Assembly (NCBI GenBank): GCA_015068455.1
Contig: SVKO01000002.1
Location: forward strand, 186,001-250,000
Length of the DNA: 64,000 nt
Source of the DNA: Oscillospiraceae bacterium
Lineage (GTDB): Bacteria > Bacillota > Clostridia > Oscillospirales > Oscillospiraceae
Direction of reading: 5' to 3'
Part shown: positions 1 through 6,278 of the stretch, in pieces
Layout: each line of letters starts with the position of its first letter
Numbering within the stretch: position 1 is the stretch's first letter
Notes under the pieces: generated by a model
Seen by the model: only the letters and a program-made list of their open reading frames with translations
The model's database searches: none
What the model was told of the DNA's origin: nothing
Position numbers and translations under genes: made by a program

Positions 1-639
1 ATCATCATTGATCTGATGCTCCCGCCGTCCTATTCACAGGAGGGAATTGAGATCCTGCGTTTTGTCAGACAGAACCAGCCCGACAGCGAGGTTCTGATGA
101 TCTCTTCCCGGACTGCCGGCATGACGATGCTGGTTGATCAGGCATACCAGAACGGCGCAAGAAGATTTCTTGATAAATCTGATCCTGAGTATTTCGCAAA
201 AATGATTATGATTGTTGAGGAGGTTAAAAAGGAGATGTGCAATTCAATTTTTATCAGCCACGGTCACGCTGACCTTTTGAAGTATCAGCTGAAGGATTTT
301 ATCAAGAGCCGGTTGGGCAGGGAAGCGCTGATTCTTTCAGAGCAGCCCAACAACGGGATGACCATTGTTGAGAAACTCGAAGCCGCGAGCGAGAAGTGCA
401 ATAAGGCGATCATTCTTCTCACCAAAGATGACGAAATGGCGGACGGCAACAAGAGGGGCCGCCAGAATGTCATCCATGAGATCGGTTTTTTCCAGGGGAA
501 ATACGGCCGGAAGAATGTTATCTTGCTTTGTGAAGAAGGCGTCGAACTGTTTACCAACATTTCAGGCATCGTGTATATTCAGTTTAACAGAGATCACTTT
601 CCGGAAGTCTTTGAGCAGCTTCGGGAAGAGCTGGCATAG
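1..639 (+). CDS. Receiver domain-TIR (PF10137-type) fusion protein, 5' partial
   Basis: The frame is open from the first base, so the N-terminus lies outside the window; 212 residues are visible. The first ~75 are the second half of a response-regulator receiver domain: IIDLMLP with the phospho-acceptor Asp, the MISS switch, and FLDKSD with the conserved Lys. From about residue 80 a TIR-like domain of the predicted nucleotide-binding family (PF10137, the CAP12/Pycsar-effector TIR type) follows: SIFISHGH at its start, AIILLTKDDE, then NVIHEIGFF, whose Glu (codon 478-480) matches the usual catalytic NADase Glu. Members of this family act as NAD-cleaving effectors in anti-phage signalling; that this one does so is inference. 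The receiver suggests control by phosphorylation or a pseudo-receiver interaction. The next gene follows within 34 bases. Confidence 0.8.
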   Translation: MIIDLMLPPSYSQEGIEILRFVRQNQPDSEVLMISSRTAGMTMLVDQAYQNGARRFLDKSDPEYFAKMIMIVEEVKKEMCNSIFISHGHADLLKYQLKDFIKSRLGREALILSEQPNNGMTIVEKLEAASEKCNKAIILLTKDDEMADGNKRGRQNVIHEIGFFQGKYGRKNVILLCEEGVELFTNISGIVYIQFNRDHFPEVFEQLREELA

Positions 640-672
640 TTGATAATTGTCATGGAAGGTGAACGCGGCATT

Positions 673-1842
673 ATGAACTTATTACAACTTGACTCGTACG
701 GTGGCGGAGAAATGATAAGACCGCTGCCGAAGCCTTCAATCACTCATGCAAAAGGGGAAAAAGACTTTACTGTCGATACGAATTACCTTCCATTACTCTA
801 CCTGCTTGCTTTGATTTGTATTGCTTCTTTTTTGTTGTTTTTCCTGGAGTTGATTACACCATGGACATTTGTTCTCGCTAACATCGGATTGCTCGTTGTT
901 TTAATAACCTTTGGGTTGGGATATCGCTACGAATTCAAAACAGACGGTATCACCTGCAGTCGGTTGAAACCGGAATTCCGTCCTGCCATGAAGAATAACT
1001 ACAAAGGCCGAAGATGGGCTCAACTGAAGCGCTTTGACGGGAGAACTGTTTCTCAGGCGGAAGTGCTTCAGTGTAAGCATACGGTGTATATCCGGGTCGC
1101 ATTCGCTGGATGCGAGCCGTTTACGGAGCCTTGGATCTGGCTGCATCTCGTACATAATATGGGGAATGTTCTCATTTTACGGATTCGGAAAGAAGAAAAG
1201 GACAGAGCGTATGCGCTGCTGCGGAACTATTTTTATGGAGAGAATCTTCCGGTCTGTGACGTGAACGTCGAAAAGAAAAAAACCATAACGAAAGCGATTT
1301 CACAGGAAAAGATACGCGCAGCCAATAACAGGTGGATTTGGTTTTCTCTTATTTGTTTGCTACTTCCACTTGCTGCGATTCCGGTTTTCGGACTTTCTGC
1401 AAATCGGGAAAAGCAAATCTTCAATATTTTTTTGGATGTTATTGCTTTTGCCCCCTTTGTTATCTCTTTCCTGTCGCCGTATCGCCGTCAAATCATGATA
1501 GAGGCTGTCAAGAGAATGATTTCGCGAAATACGTATCGGGAAATGAGCACAAAACGAAAATGGGTTTTCGGGCTCCTTTGTCTGTTAAATGTAGTCGTTT
1601 TCGGTATCAGCGAATACTGCATGCATCAACTCGATGTTGCAGGCGGCGTCCCATGGATATATCAGGGTGTCTATTGTATTTGGAATCATCGTTTTATTCG
1701 TGAAATCACAGTAGAGGAATATAGATTTCTGTGCATGATAGAGAACTTGGATCACGCATTTGTACGTGTAGCATTTCCAACTATGCCATTAATCATTGCG
1801 TGTTTTACAAGCCATAACACAGGGGAGGCTTCTCCGCCCTGA
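673..1842 (+). CDS. Multi-pass membrane protein with PH-like signature
   Basis: The protein has 389 residues from the ATG at 673, chosen because GGAAGGTGA lies about ten bases upstream; a TTG at 640 also opens the frame but lacks a ribosome binding site. Two hydrophobic helices near residues 35-80 are followed by a cytosolic segment with the pattern YEFKTDGITC...RRWAQLKRFDG. This resembles the beta-strand/turn signature seen in the neighbouring small membrane proteins and in bacterial PH-like domains. A second pair of helices lies near residues 225-265 and another hydrophobic stretch further on. No function is recognised. The last residues (HNTGEASPP) are encoded by the dispersed repeat that starts near 1816, so the native C-terminus has probably been replaced. 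Base use is AT-richer than the core genes. Confidence 0.6.
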   Translation: MNLLQLDSYGGGEMIRPLPKPSITHAKGEKDFTVDTNYLPLLYLLALICIASFLLFFLELITPWTFVLANIGLLVVLITFGLGYRYEFKTDGITCSRLKPEFRPAMKNNYKGRRWAQLKRFDGRTVSQAEVLQCKHTVYIRVAFAGCEPFTEPWIWLHLVHNMGNVLILRIRKEEKDRAYALLRNYFYGENLPVCDVNVEKKKTITKAISQEKIRAANNRWIWFSLICLLLPLAAIPVFGLSANREKQIFNIFLDVIAFAPFVISFLSPYRRQIMIEAVKRMISRNTYREMSTKRKWVFGLLCLLNVVVFGISEYCMHQLDVAGGVPWIYQGVYCIWNHRFIREITVEEYRFLCMIENLDHAFVRVAFPTMPLIIACFTSHNTGEASPP

Positions 1843-1935
1843 CGGGAAAGCCATCGTTTGACTCTTTTATTCCACACAGGACAGGGGACGGTTCTCTGTC
1901 TTGATGGATAAAGACACAGAACCGTCCCCCGTCTT
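1816..1935. repeat. Composite repeat copy 1 with inverted GGGGACGGTTC pair
   Basis: At 1828-1873 lies the longer unit (CTTCTCCGCCCTGACGG, then AAGCCATCGTTTGAC, then ATTCCA), which recurs near 2622 and 4337. It is followed by a short repeat at 1881-1902 and its inverted partner at 1910-1935. The two form a ~22-base stem with few mismatches around a seven-base loop. The unit encodes the last residues of the upstream gene. It could double as a transcription terminator. Confidence 0.75.
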
Positions 1936-1969
1936 CCTCCTATGCGTGCGTGAAAGAAGATGAAAGATA

Positions 1970-2533
1970 ATGATAAAAACGACAACAATGTTTAGTTTAT
2001 TTGGCCTGTATCTTTTATTTGGTATAATATCATTAATTGTGGTTCTTGTGCTTGTTTTCGGAATCTTTACAGGATTAGTTGTAAATAACGCCGCTTGGCT
2101 TATTCTATTATTCTCTGGTTTCGTATTATGCTCATGTGGATATTCGCTTTTGGTTTACGGCAGAAAGTATGTTTTAGATCAAAACGGAATCACCGTGATT
2201 TGGCCATGTGGAATAAAAAAAGAGCATCCTTGGTCAAATGATTCTATTATCTATATTTGCGATTTGGAAATGCAACGTAATCATCATTTTTCGCTAAGTT
2301 GTTTTGTGTTATTTTATGATTCAACGATGCAGCTTACAAAGGAAAGAAGCACAGAATCATGGCACCATCATCATCCTAGGAAAAGTGCATATTTCTATTA
2401 CGATCGCTTATTAGAATCTCAAATCAGGGAGCGGTTACCACAAATTAATATCAATAGAATCATTTCGGACAGTTCGTTAAGGCACGATTTAAACCCGATC
2501 TCAAGTAATACGGGGGACAATTCTGTGTGTTGA
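1970..2533 (+). CDS. Small membrane protein with PH-like signature
   Basis: The protein has 187 residues from an ATG preceded by GAAAGA about eight bases upstream. Two transmembrane helices (about residues 8-33 and 41-63) are followed by a cytosolic domain beginning YVLDQNGITVIW...EHPWSNDSIIYI. This is the same strand-turn-strand then PW(S/K) pattern found in the proteins at 3036, 4677 and 47983, and resembles the layout of bacterial PH-like/YdbS-type membrane proteins. Function is unknown. The C-terminal residues SNTGDNSVC come from a degenerate copy of the GGGGACGGTTC repeat (2506-2534), so the reading frame ends inside a repeat. It stands alone between two repeat blocks, like a cassette. 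Confidence 0.6.
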   Translation: MIKTTTMFSLFGLYLLFGIISLIVVLVLVFGIFTGLVVNNAAWLILLFSGFVLCSCGYSLLVYGRKYVLDQNGITVIWPCGIKKEHPWSNDSIIYICDLEMQRNHHFSLSCFVLFYDSTMQLTKERSTESWHHHHPRKSAYFYYDRLLESQIRERLPQININRIISDSSLRHDLNPISSNTGDNSVC

Positions 2534-2534
2534 C
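2506..2534 (+). repeat. Degenerate short palindromic repeat
   Basis: It reads TAATACGGGGGACAATTC then TGTGTGTTGAC, a decayed copy of the AACACAGGGGACGGTTC...TGTGTT unit. It supplies the end of the upstream reading frame. Confidence 0.55.
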
Positions 2535-2579
2535 CCGGAAGGCCGGAAGCCGCTTCCCCGTCCTGACAAAACGCCATAG

Positions 2580-2602
2580 CACAGGGGACGGTTCTATGTG
2601 TT
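2580..2602 (+). repeat. Short palindromic repeat (GGGGACGGTTC family)
   Basis: CACAGGGGACGGTTC is followed by TATGTGTT. The outer CACA/TGTG ends are complementary, giving an imperfect palindrome. It is embedded in the composite repeat block 2540-2710. Confidence 0.8.
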
Positions 2603-2621
2603 GCCCCTGGGGGAGAGATAG

Positions 2622-2707
2622 TAATTCTCCGTCTTGGCAAAACGCCATCGTTTGACCATTTCATTCCACCGGGATTCGGCGGGCGGGGATATCCCCCGCC
2701 CGCCGAA
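2622..2707. repeat. Composite repeat copy 2 with GC-rich palindrome
   Basis: TTCTCCGTCTTGG, AAAACGCCATCGTTTGACC and TTTCATTCCACC match the unit at 1828 and 4337. It ends in a near-perfect palindrome at 2675-2707: TTCGGCGGGCGGGG, AT centre, then the complementary CCCCCGCCCGCCGAA. No T-run follows, so it is not a standard terminator. The whole interval 2534-2919 carries only repeats and remnants; no intact gene is seen. Confidence 0.7.
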
Positions 2708-2733
2708 AAAATGCTTATGCGTCAATCCAAAGA

Positions 2734-2758
2734 AACACAGAGAACCGTCCCCTGTGTT
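2734..2758 (-). repeat. Short palindromic repeat, inverted orientation
   Basis: This is a 25-base copy beginning AACACAGAGAACCGTCCCC and ending TGTGTT. It is identical to the copy at 2896-2920, 137 bases further on. Confidence 0.85.
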
Positions 2759-2895
2759 ATGTTTAAAAACAAAGGCGCCGTTTTCGTTTGACAACGGAAC
2801 GATATGAACATATAATCATTCATAGACATCGCCCGATCAAAAGGCTGACCGGAGTCAGCTTGATGATCATACGCAGGATCGTGGAAAAGTAAAAC

Positions 2896-2920
2896 AACAC
2901 AGAGAACCGTCCCCTGTGTT
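2896..2920 (-). repeat. Short palindromic repeat abutting a gene remnant
   Basis: It is an exact 25-base duplicate of 2734-2758. Its last base is the first base of the readable part of the remnant at 2920-3036, so the repeat marks the truncation point. Confidence 0.85.
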
Positions 2921-3036
2921 ACGGCCTTACGCCGGTGCTTTTTGAGATGCATGGCGATGTCAGTAATACCCGTGTAACACGTTTGGGAAATGTTTTTGAT
3001 TGGTACTACCAGCTGAATGACTATATTATGGAGTAA
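2920..3036 (+). pseudogene. 3' remnant of a lost gene
   Basis: The plus-strand frame from 2920 reads YGLTPVLFEMHGDVSN then TRVTRLGNVFDWYYQLNDY and stops with TAA at 3034-3036. Composition is that of an ordinary globular protein end, but there is no start codon or ribosome binding site because the short repeat at 2896-2920 interrupts the frame. The stop overlaps the next start as TAATG, the mark of a former translationally coupled gene pair. A second possible gene tail ends near 2892, before the repeat. Family unknown. Confidence 0.55.
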
Positions 3037-4223
3037 TGAAAATGAAAAAACCGCGAATCCTTTATGTCACGGTGATTCTGCTGCTTGTATTATTGTTGAC
3101 AGGCATTACAATTTGTTGGTCGGGCGCATATATTCATCATTTTGGCTTTGCCTTGGATAATGAAGGAAACTTCTACCTTGCCTGTGAGAAAAGCGTTCGG
3201 GTTTTCGCGCCAGACGGATCATATCTATGTCAGTTTAATCCGATGACCACGCGTGGATACCTAATCACAATTAAAGACGAGAAGGTCATATTGCTGTGCC
3301 TTCCATATGAATATACGTTAGATCTTTATGGGAACGTACTGAATGAAAAGGAGTACAGCAATCCTGCGGACTATCCAAACCTGCCATCCTGGAAATTCAC
3401 CGACGCACATGGAAATCAGTATTTTGAAAACCCTTTAAATCCACGTACAATCATCTATAAAAAGACAGATGATGGAAATGTCCGCGTATTTGAAAGACCT
3501 TTGTATTATCCACAAGCCACTCCCTTTTTTGTTCTGTTTTTGGTTTTTGCTTGCATTCTGATTCCTATCACTATTTATAAATGCAGACAATTAGCGAAAA
3601 CAGCCACCGACAGGCAGATACGCTCAAAAAAGCATGACCGAATGAAAGCATTAAATGCAAATGTACCACACGCTGATATCAATACGCTGAAATCCAGTCC
3701 ATGTCTTTTCCCAGCGGTAGGAGCCATAGGAGCAGTAATTGTCCCGATCCTGTTCTTCGGCATTCTCTCTGTGCAGGATACCGGTAGTCCTGCGTTTATA
3801 TCGTTTGGCGTTTTCGTTGCACTGATCTGTCTGGCATCGGCGATCATCGGACCGCATCGGTTTATTCTCGACCACAACGGGATCATCGCAAGGCATCTGG
3901 CCTACAGACGTACCATAGCATGGAGCGATCTTAAGGAAATAGTTGTTACAACTCGGAGGATCCGGGGGCGCATGGTACAAACGGTCCTGTTCAGCAGAGA
4001 AATCTGTCGCCCCCTTCCCAGGCCTGTGCTGGAGATCTACGGTGTCAGAAGAAAAGCAAAAAATATATGGATTGATCTCGACAGCCCGCAGCACCCTGCG
4101 AGCAGGATTTATGCATATATTGACCGAGAGACATTCTTTCGATATGCGCAAGGTCGTGGATTGTCGTTGCAGTATGACAAGACGGCTCTGTACGCGCTGA
4201 ATGGAAGGCAACCCAGCAATTAA
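3036..4223 (+). CDS. Membrane protein with extracytoplasmic sensor-like and PH-like parts
   Basis: The protein has 395 residues; the ATG overlaps the stop of the upstream remnant (TAATG). An N-terminal helix (about residues 7-30) leads into an external segment of about 130 residues with short beta-rich repeats (FALDNEGNFYLACEKSVRVF, then FAPDGSYLCQF), reminiscent of a propeller-like or NHL-type blade. Helices follow near 165-185, 225-250 and 255-275. The C-terminal cytosolic part starts HRFILDHNGIIARHL and contains TIAWSDLKEIVV, the same PH-like signature as the neighbouring cassettes. Function is unknown. The combination suggests signal transfer across the membrane, but that is inference. 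It is flanked by repeat blocks on both sides. Confidence 0.6.
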   Translation: MKMKKPRILYVTVILLLVLLLTGITICWSGAYIHHFGFALDNEGNFYLACEKSVRVFAPDGSYLCQFNPMTTRGYLITIKDEKVILLCLPYEYTLDLYGNVLNEKEYSNPADYPNLPSWKFTDAHGNQYFENPLNPRTIIYKKTDDGNVRVFERPLYYPQATPFFVLFLVFACILIPITIYKCRQLAKTATDRQIRSKKHDRMKALNANVPHADINTLKSSPCLFPAVGAIGAVIVPILFFGILSVQDTGSPAFISFGVFVALICLASAIIGPHRFILDHNGIIARHLAYRRTIAWSDLKEIVVTTRRIRGRMVQTVLFSREICRPLPRPVLEIYGVRRKAKNIWIDLDSPQHPASRIYAYIDRETFFRYAQGRGLSLQYDKTALYALNGRQPSN

Positions 4224-4676
4224 CGGACTGTTGTAGAACTGTGGACGTTTCTCAGTCTTGGCAGACAAGGAACGATAATGTACACTTGATTGCAGGGAAG
4301 CACAGGGAACGACTCTATGTGTTGCCCCGGGAGGTCGGAAGACGCTTCTTCGCCCTGACGGAAAAGCCATCGTTTGACTGTTTCATTCCACCGAGATTCG
4401 GCGGGCGGGGGACAACCCCGCCCGCCGATGAGAACCGTCCCCTGCGCTACATCAACATTGCAGGAAATGCGGTTGTAAGTGGCACCGTTGGAGTATACAC
4501 AGGGACAATTGGCACATGTGCAAAGACAATTCATTATAATAGTACCAGAAGAGCATCAATGAGTACAAACAACTTTAAGAACTATAGATTAAGTTATAGG
4601 CGAGCATATTATCAACGTCGATCAACATATCGACGGTCGTCACGCAGATAATGTGAACTTTGGGGATGATAATACT
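4224..4676. repeat. Repeat block with composite repeat copy 3
   Basis: No intact gene is seen here. It contains a decayed short repeat (4301-4323), the composite unit (4337-4429: CTTCTTCGCCCTGACGG, AAAGCCATCGTTTGACTG, TTCATTCCACC) ending in the palindrome ATTCGGCGGGCGGGG with complementary CCCCGCCCGCCGAT (4396-4429), and an inverted short repeat at 4430-4449. From 4450 the sequence is AT-rich. In the frame of the next gene it reads VIGEHIINVDQHIDG after a TAA near 4602, which may be decayed coding sequence upstream of the present start. Confidence 0.65.
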
Positions 4677-5201
4677 ATGGTCAAAATCGAACGGAATAAA
4701 CCTATGCTTATATTCATGTTTGTTCTTTTGGCAGTGGTTCTTGTTGCCTTTATACCCATTATGATCGATATTTTTCGACCTGACCCAAAGATCGACGTGA
4801 TCATATGGACGGTAATCGGTGTACTTGTATTTTCATTAGTCATTCATTATATCGTAGTTAGTTATCGAGAATATGAATTGAATGCTTCCGGAATTACGAT
4901 CTATGGGATTCTGCACTGGACGAAGCACTTTTCATGGAAAGATTTTCCTTATTGTTATATCATGTGGGTCAGAGGCACCGGCGCCAAAATATACTCGCTT
5001 ATCGTTTTATCTAAAACAGAGATAGACGCCAAACAAGCAAAGAAGATAGGCAACAGGGGCCAGTTCTTTTCAAAACCGTATTCAGTCATTACTTTTCTGA
5101 ACACACGGGAGCTTGAAAAAGAGATCAGAAGTGCTTTTCCAGAATTGAAGATAGAATACCGGAATACATCTCTGGCAAAAAGGGAACGCGAAGGATGGTG
5201 A
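4677..5201 (+). CDS. Small membrane protein with PH-like signature
   Basis: The protein has 174 residues from the ATG at 4677, preceded by GGGGATGAT; a GTG at 4653 would add eight residues. Two transmembrane helices (about residues 8-30 and 40-62) are followed by YELNASGITIYGIL...HFSWKDFPYCYI, the strand-turn-strand plus (S/P)W(K/S)D pattern shared with the proteins at 1970, 3036 and 47983. The C-terminal half has an alternating strand-helix look, ending in a helix (TRELEKEIRSAFPEL), which fits a PH-like fold. Its partner or ligand is unknown. It stands alone, with no operon neighbour within 60 bases on the same transcript other than the lipoprotein that follows. Confidence 0.6.
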   Translation: MVKIERNKPMLIFMFVLLAVVLVAFIPIMIDIFRPDPKIDVIIWTVIGVLVFSLVIHYIVVSYREYELNASGITIYGILHWTKHFSWKDFPYCYIMWVRGTGAKIYSLIVLSKTEIDAKQAKKIGNRGQFFSKPYSVITFLNTRELEKEIRSAFPELKIEYRNTSLAKREREGW

Positions 5202-5228
5202 GTAACGAAGGAACCGTTTCTTCGCCCT

Positions 5229-5250
5229 TAACACAGGGGACGGTTCAGAT
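5229..5250 (+). repeat. Short palindromic repeat, 3' end decayed
   Basis: It reads TAACACAGGGGACGGTTC then AGATT. It is preceded by TTTCTTCGCCCTT, a scrap of the composite unit. It lies 15 bases upstream of the lipoprotein start, so it forms part of that gene's leader. Confidence 0.75.
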
Positions 5251-5264
5251 TAAGGAGTCGTAAG

Positions 5265-5816
5265 ATGAAAAAAAGATGGCTTTTATGTTTAGTAGTGTTT
5301 GTTATCTTAAATGCCATGTTTATCTCAGGTTGTTCAGCAAAACATATTCATGATGAAGAAGCCAGAATTGTTGGACAAGACGTCATTTTGTACAAAGAGG
5401 CATCAATCATTAATGACGAGCAGGCGAATACAGTATTATCCCAAGAGCCAACTACACTGCAATTGCAACAAAACTTGGGCGAAATATCCTTCAAGCAGTT
5501 GGGAGTTCTTATTTACACGGTAGTAAGAACTCCAAAACATCTGTATCTGGTTTGGTTTGATGAAGCAGGAAAATACTCCTTCAATCGAGAAATAGTATTT
5601 TCAGATATTGAATCAAAAACCAAGATAGAAAGTATAAAAAAAGGGGATGATCTGGATTCGGTAATGCAAGCAGATAAGTGCGGTGAATATGATTTTCTCT
5701 TTGCGAGTTGGTCTGGTTTCCCTCAGATCTCATATCATTTTTTTGAAGATGGAAGCGCGTATGAGATTCACTATAAGGATAGCGTCGTAAGTGAAGTATA
5801 TGTTTTTACCATTTAG
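5265..5816 (+). CDS. Predicted lipoprotein of unknown function
   Basis: The protein has 183 residues. AAGGAG precedes the ATG by about eight bases. The N-terminus is a lipoprotein signal: MKKRWLL, a hydrophobic core, and the lipobox ISGC with Cys23 as the modified residue, so the mature protein should be anchored on the outer face of the membrane. The mature part is soluble and rich in beta-prone segments (GVLIYTVVRTPKHLYLVWF) with no recognised domain. It sits in the repeat-rich island, with the short repeat directly in its 5' leader, and is followed by another repeat. An immunity or sensor role is possible but not shown. Confidence 0.65.
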   Translation: MKKRWLLCLVVFVILNAMFISGCSAKHIHDEEARIVGQDVILYKEASIINDEQANTVLSQEPTTLQLQQNLGEISFKQLGVLIYTVVRTPKHLYLVWFDEAGKYSFNREIVFSDIESKTKIESIKKGDDLDSVMQADKCGEYDFLFASWSGFPQISYHFFEDGSAYEIHYKDSVVSEVYVFTI

Positions 5817-5884
5817 TTTTTGGCTTGCTCCAGCACACCTTTCCCCCGGAAACGGGGGACGGAGATATGTCTTGACGAAAATGT

Positions 5885-5910
5885 AACACAGGGGACGGTT
5901 CTCCGTGTTT
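5885..5910 (+). repeat. Short palindromic repeat (GGGGACGGTTC family)
   Basis: AACACAGGGGACGGTTC is followed by TCCGTGTTT. A more decayed relative lies just upstream (about 5855-5880, GGGGGACGG). These are the last members of the left-hand repeat cluster before core genes begin. Confidence 0.75.
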
Positions 5911-5948
5911 CATCCCTTGTGTTCTGCAAAAGATCGGGTAAAACAGAG

Positions 5949-5972
5949 GCGGCGCCGGGAGACCGGCGCCGC
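5949..5972. terminator. Perfect GC hairpin with GAGA tetraloop
   Basis: GCGGCGCCGG, GAGA loop, CCGGCGCCGC. No T-run follows directly, so it may be a structured end or a processing site for the lipoprotein transcript rather than a classic intrinsic terminator. Confidence 0.45.
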
Positions 5973-6037
5973 TGACCCTTTTCGTGGAGAGAGAAACGGA
6001 AGTATAACAAATAAAGAACGCTCAAATTTTTGAACAT

Positions 6038-6077
6038 AAAAAAACACCCGGTTTCGTGATGAAACCGGGTGTTTTTT
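6038..6077 (-). terminator. Intrinsic terminator after tRNA-Thr
   Basis: ACACCCGGTTTC and GAAACCGGGTGT pair around a five-base loop, with A-runs and T-runs on both sides. It lies three bases beyond the tRNA on the minus strand and could also stop plus-strand transcription. Confidence 0.85.
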
Positions 6078-6079
6078 GG

Positions 6080-6152
<73 letters not shown>

Positions 6153-6170
6153 ATTTTGGACAGCCCTTGT

Positions 6171-6198
6171 ATTATATCAAAAATCCGGGGATTGTCAA
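6171..6198 (-). promoter_or_regulatory. Sigma-A promoter for tRNA-Thr
   Basis: TTGACA (6198-6193), 16-base spacer, TATAAT (6176-6171) on the minus strand: both hexamers are consensus. Transcription should begin right before the tRNA 5' end. Confidence 0.8.
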
Positions 6199-6225
6199 CT
6201 GTTTTCTTCGCTTTTTTTCAAAAAT

Positions 6226-6256
6226 GCCGCCCCGTATGGCAGGGATACGGGGCGGC
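6226..6256 (-). terminator. Terminator of the TPR/LRR gene
   Basis: GCCGCCCCGTAT pairs with ATACGGGGCGGC. On the minus strand it is followed by TTTTTG. It separates the upstream gene from the tRNA-Thr promoter. Confidence 0.75.
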
Positions 6257-6278
6257 GTTTATACGGGATAAGACAGGA

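Noticed and set aside
4241-4651. Plus-strand open frame across the repeat block before 4677
   Set aside because: Most of it translates repeat sequence also present at 1828 and 2622; it has no ribosome binding site and ends in low-complexity Arg/Tyr sequence.
1-5910. Prophage or complete insertion sequence
   Set aside because: No integrase, transposase, capsid or terminase gene is visible; only repeats and cassettes are present.
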